Of a stretch of DNA of 10,109 bases, positions 1 to 6,361 are shown piece after piece; position 1 is the first letter of the stretch; each line of letters begins with the position of its first letter. A model generated the notes under the pieces. That model did not search any database. It had not been told where the DNA came from and worked only from the letters and a program-made list of their open reading frames with translations. The DNA is from Thermoprotei archaeon (GTDB taxonomy: Archaea; Thermoproteota; Thermoprotei; QMSL01; B3-G16), in NCBI GenBank assembly GCA_021158375.1, contig JAGGUS010000257.1, positions 1 through 10,109 of the forward strand, read 5' to 3'. The position numbers and the translations under genes are program-made.

Positions 1-1124
1 AAGTTGAACTTTGAACTGAAACTGAAGTATACTGCGACATCTTGGCATAATTCGCCTCCTAGGTATTTCTCGTATTTGCTTAATTTTTCATATATTCTCC
101 CGATCATTTCGTATCTGCGTTCATCTAGTGTCCCTATAGGATCGATAGCATCTATTATTAGAAAGGCCCCCTGATGAGCAAGGGTCATGAATGCACGTGC
201 TTCTATCAACTCTTCAGGTTTTACTGTAGTATGATCAGTTAAATTAGGGTAACATATTGAGGTCATATATTCAAATGGTCTCTGAGGAGTTAAGTTGTAA
301 TAAAGCTTACAAGCAAAGGATTGTTCTAATACGCCTCCATAAAAATCGCCACCTACATAATCGCAGTAATCAGCTAGTCTTTCGGTTACTCCAAATATCC
401 AGGGAGCGGCGATTGTTGAATATTGGTGCTCGACAGTAACCTTAGGTTTTATCCTTTTTACAGTAGATGTAACGAGGGCTGCGAATTCTAGTAACCATTC
501 TTCCCTCTTTCTCTGAAATAGGATCCAATTTGGATCATCCCAATCAATAACTGTTGGAATATCCTGCCCTGTCTCTTCCTTATACCTAGACCTACACGCC
601 TTACAATAACATACCATCGGCCAGAAAGTCATATCAAAGAACATGCCTTCAAAGTCGTAGCTCTCGCATAACTCTCTGATCTGGCTTACAACAAACTTTC
701 TATACCCTGCGGAATTTGGACAGCAAACACCATAGCGTCCGATACGCCCAGGATACTCTCTTGAGGTCTTTCCATTTATATCGACCATTCTCCATTCCGG
801 GTAATTCTCATATGCCCAATTATTGAAGATTAAGCTGTAATAGACTATTACGTCGATCCCCTCTTTATGACATAGTTCGATTACTTCCCCAAGGAAATCC
901 CTTCCCCTAAGCCCTCTATGCATACGGCCCGTTTTAGTTGGCCAATAACAGTAGCCGACGTGCGAATTCGCATAGACCATTGCCGATTTAACTTTTGCTA
1001 ACTTCAACATCCTCACATATTCCTTCGGATCTAACTTAGATAGAAACCTCTCATCCCAATCCTCGATATGCATATCCACAAGATTTCGCCTATAGCTCAA
1101 TTCGTACCAACGTCTGCTCGACAT
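1..1124 (-). CDS. Putative TIM-barrel glycosidase (GHL6 / GH42-trimerisation type), 3' end outside the window
   Basis: The minus strand is open from an ATG at 1124 to the left edge, giving 374 residues with no stop, so the C-terminus is missing. It resembles the 'hypothetical glycosyl hydrolase 6' family. A TIM-barrel core runs from about residue 10 to 350. The strand motif GMFFD ends at Asp164, a candidate catalytic carboxylate, and is followed by CYCKAC (Cys172, 174, 177). VEHQ at 231-234 offers Glu232 as a second candidate acid. At about residue 362, DVAVYFSF begins what should be the GH42-like trimerisation domain, matching the start of that domain in the paralogue at 6362-8371. The N-termini of the two also align (WY...YR....D.H), which supports this start. 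AAAGGAG lies 9 bases upstream of the ATG. There is no signal peptide, so it is probably cytoplasmic and acts on imported oligosaccharides. The substrate is unknown; relation to alpha-L-fucosidase-type families is possible but unproven. Confidence 0.85.
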   Translation of the reverse strand, partial: MSSRRWYELSYRRNLVDMHIEDWDERFLSKLDPKEYVRMLKLAKVKSAMVYANSHVGYCYWPTKTGRMHRGLRGRDFLGEVIELCHKEGIDVIVYYSLIFNNWAYENYPEWRMVDINGKTSREYPGRIGRYGVCCPNSAGYRKFVVSQIRELCESYDFEGMFFDMTFWPMVCYCKACRSRYKEETGQDIPTVIDWDDPNWILFQRKREEWLLEFAALVTSTVKRIKPKVTVEHQYSTIAAPWIFGVTERLADYCDYVGGDFYGGVLEQSFACKLYYNLTPQRPFEYMTSICYPNLTDHTTVKPEELIEARAFMTLAHQGAFLIIDAIDPIGTLDERRYEMIGRIYEKLSKYEKYLGGELCQDVAVYFSFSSKFN

Positions 1125-1133
1125 AAAACTCGT

Positions 1134-1140
1134 CTCCTTT
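1134..1140 (-). promoter_or_regulatory. Ribosome binding site of the left-edge glycosidase
   Basis: Read on the minus strand this is AAAGGAG, 9 bases before the ATG at 1124. It is a good match to an archaeal Shine-Dalgarno sequence and fixes the start codon. Confidence 0.65.
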
Positions 1141-1164
1141 GTCTTTAATTATGTGTTTATACTT

Positions 1165-1174
1165 ACTTATATAA
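1165..1174 (-). promoter_or_regulatory. TATA box for the left-edge glycosidase
   Basis: CTTATATAAG is a perfect palindrome centred about 45 bases upstream of the minus-strand ATG at 1124. With the usual spacing of about 26-27 bases, transcription would start near 1143 and give a short leader that includes the AAAGGAG site. Because it is palindromic, its direction is set only by context. Confidence 0.55.
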
Positions 1175-1294
1175 GCTCAACTGCCCGACGTCTTTCACGC
1201 CATACTCCTTCTATGAAGACTCGCAATATTAAAGGTCGCTTTATGCTCATCATCTCAACTCTTTATTGACATCTAATTATTTCGAAATGATTAG

Positions 1295-1340
1295 CCTTAT
1301 AACTACAATTATTATGCTCGTTAAAGGAAATGTATATTAA
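1295..1340 (+). promoter_or_regulatory. Candidate promoter elements for the anchored glycosidase gene
   Basis: Two TATA-like elements precede the plus-strand ATG at 1382: CCTTATAAC at 1295-1303 and GTATATTAA at 1332-1340. The first would start transcription near 1326 with a leader of about 55 bases. The second would start it near 1363, right at the G-rich ribosome binding site. The first is therefore the more comfortable fit, but I cannot decide. The rest of the 1125-1381 divergent intergenic region shows no gene that I can support. Confidence 0.4.
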
Positions 1341-1363
1341 AATATCTCGCGAATACAGACTAT

Positions 1364-1370
1364 GGGGGGT
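1364..1370 (+). promoter_or_regulatory. G-rich ribosome binding site
   Basis: GGGGGGT lies 11 bases before the ATG at 1382 and is the only Shine-Dalgarno-like stretch there. There is no alternative ATG, GTG or TTG in frame nearby upstream, so it supports the ATG at 1382. Confidence 0.5.
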
Positions 1371-1381
1371 AATACATTATT

Positions 1382-2740
1382 ATGCAGAGTATTCAAGCTC
1401 TTGTGTTACTAGAACTCGGAATACTAATATCTATGATATTGTCTCTTTCGTTATGCGTAGTACTTTGTGAAGATAACGTTCCTGTTGGTAGGCGTTATGC
1501 TGTCGTATACTATGGCGGTCCCAGCGATTATGTTACTAGGGTTGTTCTTGAAAGGAATTATACTATTGTAATCGCTGAGCCTTACTTCATAATACCTAAA
1601 GAATGGAAAGAAAGGGGAATCCAAATATACGTATATTTGAATATTTTAGGTCTTCCTATTGAAAAGCTCGATTGGGTTAAAAAGAATCATCCAGAATGGA
1701 TACTATATACAAAAGAAGGAAAGCCTGCAAAATACTGGTTTGGAACGTATTTTATGTGTAATATTGCAGTAAAAAGTTATCAAGACTACCTTATTAATAA
1801 GGCTAAGGAGTACTTGAAGAGAGGCTTTACAGGAATATTCCTAGATGACGTACCTCTAGACATAACAAAGAAGAATCCACTTTATGACATGCCCGTCTAT
1901 AACGAGACGAAATATGGTAAGTGGATAGATGCTTTGATTCTCTTCTTAAAAAGATTAAAGAATGAGACTGGAGTCCCTATACTCTACAACACTGGTTGGG
2001 GGGCGCCTTCTCCCGAATTGATGAAAGTACTGGACGGTGCATTAATTGAATTTTATCTTAGTGCATGGAGGGGAAATCCATGGAAGAATCCAGAATACTA
2101 CTATAGGCCTTGGCATGAGATATTGAAGGTCTCTCTTGAATCACAGAAATATGCTGAGAAAGGTAAGATCATCATAACTTTAAGTTATGGTGATAAACCC
2201 GAGATCTATGAATATACTTATGCTACTGCTAGATTATTCGACTTCTACTACTGGATATCCAGGCCGATAATCGATAGAATATTGGATGCTAAAGTCCTAG
2301 ATATAGATCTAGGGAATCCCTTAGAGAGATTCAAATATCATAAGTGCATTTACTATAGGATCTATGAAAAAGGCCTAGTAGCGGTCAATCCGTACAACGA
2401 GAGATGTACTGTTGAGATCCAAGTTCCAAGTAGTTGGTCAGAGCTCGTTAGAATTAATGGTGAAGTCTATACTGTTGATAATGGTGTACTTAAGATAACT
2501 CTTGGACCGCAAGAGGGCATGGTGTTATTATTGAAGAAAACAGGCAAATTAAGTCGAGCGTCCTCTATAAGAAACTCTATAGTCAAGTTATTGAAAGAGA
2601 AAGCATCTGAAATAGCTTCTATATTGATAGCATTAACGGCGTTGATAGTAATTACAGTGGATTATCAGAATAGGCGAAAACAGAGCGTAAAGTATAAAAG
2701 AATTAGAAATGCGAATACTCACATTTCTAATAATTATTAA
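1382..2740 (+). CDS. Secreted, membrane-anchored putative glycosidase (GHL15 / GH114-like TIM barrel)
   Basis: This 452-residue protein has a hydrophobic N-terminal segment (about residues 6-28) ending at a Cys-Glu, a signal peptide or anchor. The catalytic-type domain covers about residues 38-320. A TIM-barrel pattern is visible: YAVVYYGG at the first strand, IYVYLN near 82-87, GIFLDD at 151-156 with Asp155/Asp156 as candidate catalytic acids, and GALIEFY with Glu223. This ordering is like the hypothetical glycosyl hydrolase 15 and GH114 (endo-alpha-1,4-polygalactosaminidase-like) groups. A small beta domain follows (about 321-386). A single membrane helix at about 410-426 then precedes a basic tail, so the enzyme probably sits outside the cell held at its C-terminus. 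N-glycosylation sequons occur at Asn59, Asn174 and Asn194. It is divergent from the left-edge glycosidase. The substrate is not known, and the family call is moderate. Confidence 0.8.
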   Translation: MQSIQALVLLELGILISMILSLSLCVVLCEDNVPVGRRYAVVYYGGPSDYVTRVVLERNYTIVIAEPYFIIPKEWKERGIQIYVYLNILGLPIEKLDWVKKNHPEWILYTKEGKPAKYWFGTYFMCNIAVKSYQDYLINKAKEYLKRGFTGIFLDDVPLDITKKNPLYDMPVYNETKYGKWIDALILFLKRLKNETGVPILYNTGWGAPSPELMKVLDGALIEFYLSAWRGNPWKNPEYYYRPWHEILKVSLESQKYAEKGKIIITLSYGDKPEIYEYTYATARLFDFYYWISRPIIDRILDAKVLDIDLGNPLERFKYHKCIYYRIYEKGLVAVNPYNERCTVEIQVPSSWSELVRINGEVYTVDNGVLKITLGPQEGMVLLLKKTGKLSRASSIRNSIVKLLKEKASEIASILIALTALIVITVDYQNRRKQSVKYKRIRNANTHISNNY

Positions 2741-2767
2741 GACAGCGTAGTTATGCAAATACTTGAT

Positions 2768-2785
2768 CTCCTTTTTGTACTTTTC
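2768..2785 (+). terminator. T-rich transcription terminator
   Basis: Two T tracts (five Ts at 2772-2776, four at 2781-2784) occur about 30 bases after the stop at 2740. Archaeal termination commonly uses such T runs without a stable hairpin, and none is seen here. Confidence 0.35.
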
Positions 2786-2808
2786 TACCTAAAGCTAATT
2801 ATGAGTGC

Positions 2809-2817
2809 TTTATACTT
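2809..2817 (+). promoter_or_regulatory. TATA box for the GNAT-ABC fusion gene
   Basis: TTTATACTT is centred 43 bases before the ATG at 2856. Transcription would start near 2840, giving a leader of about 16 bases to the first ATG or 28 bases to the second ATG at 2868. Confidence 0.45.
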
Positions 2818-2855
2818 AATCCTAAAGTATTTAATAGGAATTTCCGATTTCTATT

Positions 2856-4754
2856 ATGGTATTCCTAATGCCAAGGGTCATTGGAAAAGTAGTTAAGCGA
2901 AAGATTCCTACTATTGGAGAACGATGGAATGATGGCTATCTTGATGTAGAGGTTAAGGGAGAGATTATACGAGTATGGCTGAGGGGCTTTCTCGTTCAGT
3001 GGTTTCAACTTGGTGACCTAGTTGAGATAGTATCTGAAAGAATCGATAATGAAATTCATGAGTCTTTTGAGTTATATAGATTGTGGAAGAGCGAAAAGGT
3101 AAAGGTATGGCCTCTATATTCTAAAGAATATACTTATCCCCGCCTAGATCCTATTACCGGCGAACCACTCTACACATATAAACTCCTCGTAAGGGAAGCA
3201 TCTGAACTTGAAGATTACATTTCTATAATTGAGCTTGAACAATACCATTATGCTTCGAAGAAAGAGCTAGTGGCTTTATGGCGCTGTCCTGATGGTCGTC
3301 TCATTGAGGCTAACGTACCACCATGTAAGGGAGCTATACCTGTTGCAATAAAAGGTTCCCTACCTGCGTCCAGATTTCTTATATTGGAACTCCTAGAACG
3401 ACAGCCCTTTGAGCCAAGAATTGTAGGTTACGTTAGAGTGGATCCTCCTATACCTGCAATGCATAGGAGAATAATTGAAAACGATAAAATAATCATAGAA
3501 AAGAATATACGAATTAAGGTCTTTCCTAGAGAATGGATATATCCAACTTTTTGGCCAGAGGTTCTTCTTTCCAAACTACGTGCCGAACTTAAGGAACTTA
3601 AGAGAAAATACGGTAGGGCAAAAGCTCTACACATCTTAGGAGAGAAGGTAAAGGAAGAAGCCTTGAAAAGGTGCAATACGGCTGCCGCCAGAATAGCAAG
3701 AGTCGTTATTCATCCTGATTATAGAGGTGATGGCCTAGGAATGTTCGCTGTAAAGGCTGTTATAGACTGGGTAGCAGAGCGGAGAATACCTGAAATGAAG
3801 AAGAGAAAACACGTTATAGAGGTAATCGCTCAAATGGCTAGATATCATCCATTCTTTGAGAGAGTAGGATTTAAGTACCTATGGGATACCGCTAGCGGTA
3901 GACCTGTCCTCTATTATCCCCTGACAAAAGAGGCAAAAGAGTTGATAGATCGCTTCTTAAGGACTGATAAGTATGCGTCGAAGCATAAAGGCGTATTATA
4001 TAAACCATCTTATAAGATAGATGAACCCCTTTCAGGGCCAATAGAATTAAAGGGTGTTACTAAATCCTATGAAAACGTACTAGACATAAGTGCCTTGAGA
4101 AGCGAACTAGTAGATGTATTAAAGGCTTTCGGTGTAACTAGGCGTATCGTCCAGAAATATGTCTTGAGAGATGTAAATATTACAATAAAGCCCGGAGAGA
4201 TTGTAGCTGTTCTTGGATTATCTGGAGCAGGGAAAACTACATTACTTAGAATGATATATGGAGCTGCCATACGAGCAGGAGATCAAAAATTCAACCCTGA
4301 TGAAGGAAGAGTAATAGTCCCGTCCAATACACGAGTTGCAGCATTATTTCCTGGAGAAGTAGAACCTATTTTTGGCGATGAGCCACTACTTCAACACATG
4401 TATAATAAACTAGGAGACATCGTAGCTGCAATAGAAGTACTCAATATGAGCGGGCTCTCCGATGCTGTATTCTATAGAGCTAAGTTTAGTGAACTATCAA
4501 CAGGACAAAAGGAGAGAGCTAAGATAGCTAGTATTCTAGCTGAAAGGCCGAATCTAATAATAATAGATGAATTCACTGCCCACTTAGACGTTTTGACTGC
4601 TCAAAGAGTAGCTAGGAAGATATCGAAAATTGCAAGAGAACAAGGCATAACGCTAATAGTAGCGACTAATAGGCCTGAAGTACTTAAGGCTTTATCACCA
4701 ACCAAGATCCTCTACGTAGGCTATGGTAACGTATTGGTTAAGACTATAAGTTAG
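2856..4754 (+). CDS. GNAT acyltransferase domain fused to ABC ATPase (COG2401 type)
   Basis: This 632-residue protein is a soluble fusion known from archaea as 'ABC-type ATPase fused to a predicted acetyltransferase domain'. Residues 1-110 are a beta-rich N-terminal region of unknown role. About 120-360 form a GNAT-like domain: EQYHYAS at 128-134 begins it, and VVIHPDYRGDGLG at 283-295 carries the acetyl-CoA pyrophosphate loop (Arg290-Gly295). About 395-632 form the ATPase: Walker A GLSGAGKTT at 454-462, signature LSTGQKE at 547-553, Walker B LIIIDEF at 567-573 and D-loop HLD at 576-578. The switch position, normally His, reads VATNRPE with Asn605, and no clear Q-loop Gln is visible. There are no membrane segments, so it is not a standard transporter subunit. 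A second possible start is Met5 (2868). The function is unproven; modification of a nucleic acid is a plausible inference. Confidence 0.88.
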   Translation: MVFLMPRVIGKVVKRKIPTIGERWNDGYLDVEVKGEIIRVWLRGFLVQWFQLGDLVEIVSERIDNEIHESFELYRLWKSEKVKVWPLYSKEYTYPRLDPITGEPLYTYKLLVREASELEDYISIIELEQYHYASKKELVALWRCPDGRLIEANVPPCKGAIPVAIKGSLPASRFLILELLERQPFEPRIVGYVRVDPPIPAMHRRIIENDKIIIEKNIRIKVFPREWIYPTFWPEVLLSKLRAELKELKRKYGRAKALHILGEKVKEEALKRCNTAAARIARVVIHPDYRGDGLGMFAVKAVIDWVAERRIPEMKKRKHVIEVIAQMARYHPFFERVGFKYLWDTASGRPVLYYPLTKEAKELIDRFLRTDKYASKHKGVLYKPSYKIDEPLSGPIELKGVTKSYENVLDISALRSELVDVLKAFGVTRRIVQKYVLRDVNITIKPGEIVAVLGLSGAGKTTLLRMIYGAAIRAGDQKFNPDEGRVIVPSNTRVAALFPGEVEPIFGDEPLLQHMYNKLGDIVAAIEVLNMSGLSDAVFYRAKFSELSTGQKERAKIASILAERPNLIIIDEFTAHLDVLTAQRVARKISKIAREQGITLIVATNRPEVLKALSPTKILYVGYGNVLVKTIS

Positions 4755-4810
4755 CTTCTCAACATTAAAGATGTCAATAAACATCCCATCATTAGGTAAT
4801 TTAATGTAAC

Positions 4811-4867
4811 ATCAGCTTAATCTCGGTTCAGCATCCTTCGCTAAGCTCCCGGTGGTATTCATCATCT
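4811..4867 (-). ncRNA. Candidate C/D box guide sRNA
   Basis: On the minus strand the order of elements fits an archaeal C/D box RNA. There is a perfect C box ATGATGA (4865-4859), a 13-base guide (4858-4846) and a degenerate D' CTTA (4845-4842). Then come a 7-base spacer, a C' box ATGCTGA with one mismatch (4834-4828), a 12-base guide ACCGAGATTAAG (4827-4816) and a perfect D box CTGA (4815-4812). The total of about 57 bases and the 12-13-base guides are typical. A TATA-like GTATTTAAG at 4892-4900 lies about 30 bases upstream, placing the RNA start right before the C box. Such RNAs direct 2'-O-methylation by fibrillarin, Nop5 and L7Ae. The guides would pair with CTTAATCTCGGT and CTCCCGGTGGTAT. 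I could not assign these targets to rRNA or tRNA from memory. Confidence 0.5.
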
Positions 4868-4890
4868 ATATGATATGTGATACAATATCT

Positions 4891-4900
4891 CCTTAAATAC
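4891..4900. promoter_or_regulatory. TATA element able to serve both strands
   Basis: CCTTAAATAC on the plus strand resembles a BRE plus TATA box, with a start expected near 4922 for the remnant ORF at 4950 and the radical SAM gene. On the minus strand it reads GTATTTAAGG and would start transcription near 4870, at the 5' end of the candidate C/D RNA. Sequence alone does not show which direction is used. Confidence 0.45.
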
Positions 4901-4949
4901 TGTTTCTTTAATAGTAAGAACTATTTACTTCAAATCCTTCAATTAATCT

Positions 4950-5162
4950 GTGGCAATAAGGAAACGTATTCATCTACTATTAGGAGCGTGTACGATCGTT
5001 ACCATATTCTTAATAATACTTGTCGCTTTATATAAGGATGTACAAAACATGAAGAACATAGTTGAAATAAAAGTCGATCCAACGAAGACTTTAGGCATAT
5101 TCAAAGATTTAAGAGGTGTAAACTGCGGTTCGTTAAGTTCTCGTGGATGGGATAATAAATGA
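4950..5162 (+). pseudogene. N-terminal remnant of a secreted glycoside hydrolase
   Basis: A 70-residue reading frame starts with GTG. It has a basic start (MAIRKRIH), one hydrophobic helix at about residues 7-28 (a signal anchor), then KVDPTKTLGIFKDLRGVNCG. The last part looks like the opening beta-strand and 'GVN' turn of extracellular beta-xylosidase-like (GH39-type) or related TIM-barrel glycosidases, which normally continue for several hundred residues. Here the frame stops at TGA straight after GWDNK, and no continuation of such a domain is visible in any frame. It is therefore best read as a truncated gene whose body was lost, leaving its front joined to the radical SAM gene. The alternative is a genuine small single-pass membrane protein co-expressed with that gene; the 4-base ATGA overlap would allow coupled translation. 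Confidence 0.5.
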
Positions 5163-6283
5163 GAATTGACTGGATGTTTTTCTCTATAAAGCCTAGTACA
5201 ATAATTAGCTCTCTGTGTTATTCAGTATTTAGAGTAGAACCATATAGTTCATGTCTTTATGGTTGCATATTCTGTTATGCAAAATGGTACAGGAAAGGCC
5301 TTGAGATGAATAGTTCTCAAATCTTAAACGCGTGGAAATCCTTAGCTAGGCGATTAAAAGATGTTGACCTACCCCCTCCCGTATTCCGCCTTTCAACACT
5401 AGTAGAACCATTTCAAGATAAACTAGAAATGAAAAATCGTATTGCGCTCAGAATCTTAGAGATAGCTGATCGATATGAAATTCCATTAATAATAAATACT
5501 AAGTCGGATCTCATAATGAGGAGTCCTTGGATTGATGTCATTCTAAAGCTTAGCGATAAAAACCTCGTACTAGTGCAGGTAAGCATAGTAACTACAAATT
5601 CGAATATCTCAAAAGCTTTAGAGCCAGGAGCTCCTATACCACAAAGGCGTTTAGCTCTTATTGAACGCTTAAGAGACCATAGTGTTCCTGTAGTGGTAAG
5701 ATTACAACCGCTAATTCCCGGTATAGAGAATCTCCAATTAGAAACGGCTAAAGAAGTATTAAGTTATGGTGCTCTAGGCATAATCGTAGAGCCTCTTAGA
5801 GAGACTAGAAATGGATTAGCCAAAATAGCAAAAGCAATAGGAATTGCACCTAAAAGCTATCTAAATAACCATCTATGGAAGCCCTACTCATTTTCATCTA
5901 GCAATCAAGGTCTTCTTTACCCGGATATTGAATGGAGAAAACGTATGTTCTATGAGCTTTTCACCTTAACTCTTAAGTTTGGTAAAGCCTTAACCATATG
6001 TAAGGATGGATTATGGCTTAGCTTTTCTATCTATAACGCTGACTGTTGTCAAAGCTGGCACATTAAGAGAACACACGCTATGAGGAAGACGTTATATGAA
6101 TGTTTAATTAGCTCAAAAAGTCGATTCCCACATATTTATCTATTAAGCTACGGCGATTTTCAAAAATATCCCAGGGTCATTAGGAGGGCTTTAAGACTAC
6201 ATTACAATAAACTAATAAAGGTTCTCAATAACAAGAAACTACTTAGGAAACTTATAATAACAAATAGCTCACATGCTAAGTAA
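5159..6283 (+). CDS. Radical SAM protein, spore photolyase-like (COG1533 type)
   Basis: This 374-residue protein carries the radical SAM iron-sulfur motif CLYGCIFC (Cys32, Cys36, Cys39), in the CX3CX2C spacing, followed by YAKW. It is preceded by VEPYSS, as in the SplB-like family where an 'NPY..C' segment comes just before the cluster. Other family-like segments are STLVEPFQ (79-86), VQVSIVTTN (139-147), EPGAPIPQRRL (155-165) and RLQPLIPG (181-188). The cluster should bind S-adenosylmethionine and generate a 5'-deoxyadenosyl radical; the substrate is unknown. The C-terminal part has additional Cys281, Cys296 and Cys297. The ATG follows an in-frame TAA directly, so it is the first possible start. 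It overlaps the remnant ORF by 4 bases. Family members act on DNA lesions, RNA or peptides. Despite the resemblance, a true spore-photoproduct repair role is unlikely in an archaeon. Confidence 0.83.
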   Translation: MRIDWMFFSIKPSTIISSLCYSVFRVEPYSSCLYGCIFCYAKWYRKGLEMNSSQILNAWKSLARRLKDVDLPPPVFRLSTLVEPFQDKLEMKNRIALRILEIADRYEIPLIINTKSDLIMRSPWIDVILKLSDKNLVLVQVSIVTTNSNISKALEPGAPIPQRRLALIERLRDHSVPVVVRLQPLIPGIENLQLETAKEVLSYGALGIIVEPLRETRNGLAKIAKAIGIAPKSYLNNHLWKPYSFSSSNQGLLYPDIEWRKRMFYELFTLTLKFGKALTICKDGLWLSFSIYNADCCQSWHIKRTHAMRKTLYECLISSKSRFPHIYLLSYGDFQKYPRVIRRALRLHYNKLIKVLNNKKLLRKLIITNSSHAK

Positions 6284-6300
6284 AAGCGCTCACTAGGCAA

Positions 6301-6309
6301 GTTATATAG
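6301..6309 (+). promoter_or_regulatory. TATA box for the second GHL6-type glycosidase
   Basis: GTTATATAG is centred 57 bases before the TTG start at 6362. It predicts a transcript start near 6332 and a leader of about 30 bases holding the G-rich ribosome site. A weaker AT-rich element follows at about 6321-6332. Confidence 0.4.
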
Positions 6310-6350
6310 ATTCTTTCAAAAGTATTATAATTCTCAGTAATAACATCCTT

Positions 6351-6358
6351 AAGGGGGT
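6351..6358 (+). promoter_or_regulatory. Ribosome binding site selecting a TTG start
   Basis: AAGGGGGT lies just before TTG at 6362. Together with the N-terminal match to the left-edge paralogue (SWYRNLYR against RWYELSYR), it supports the unusual TTG start. Confidence 0.5.
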
Positions 6359-6361
6359 ATC

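Noticed and set aside
257..439. Small plus-strand ORF inside the left-edge gene
   Set aside because: It lies antisense within the minus-strand glycosidase, has no recognisable domain and no promoter or ribosome site. It is a shadow frame.
1195..1255. Second C/D box RNA on the minus strand with ATGATGA at 1253-1247
   Set aside because: No CTGA D box occurs at a suitable distance and no C'/D' pair is visible, so the match to the C box is probably chance.
3428..4270. Minus-strand ORFs (82 and 67 residues) inside the GNAT-ABC gene
   Set aside because: Both are antisense to well-supported domain sequence, show no domain and have no promoter signals.
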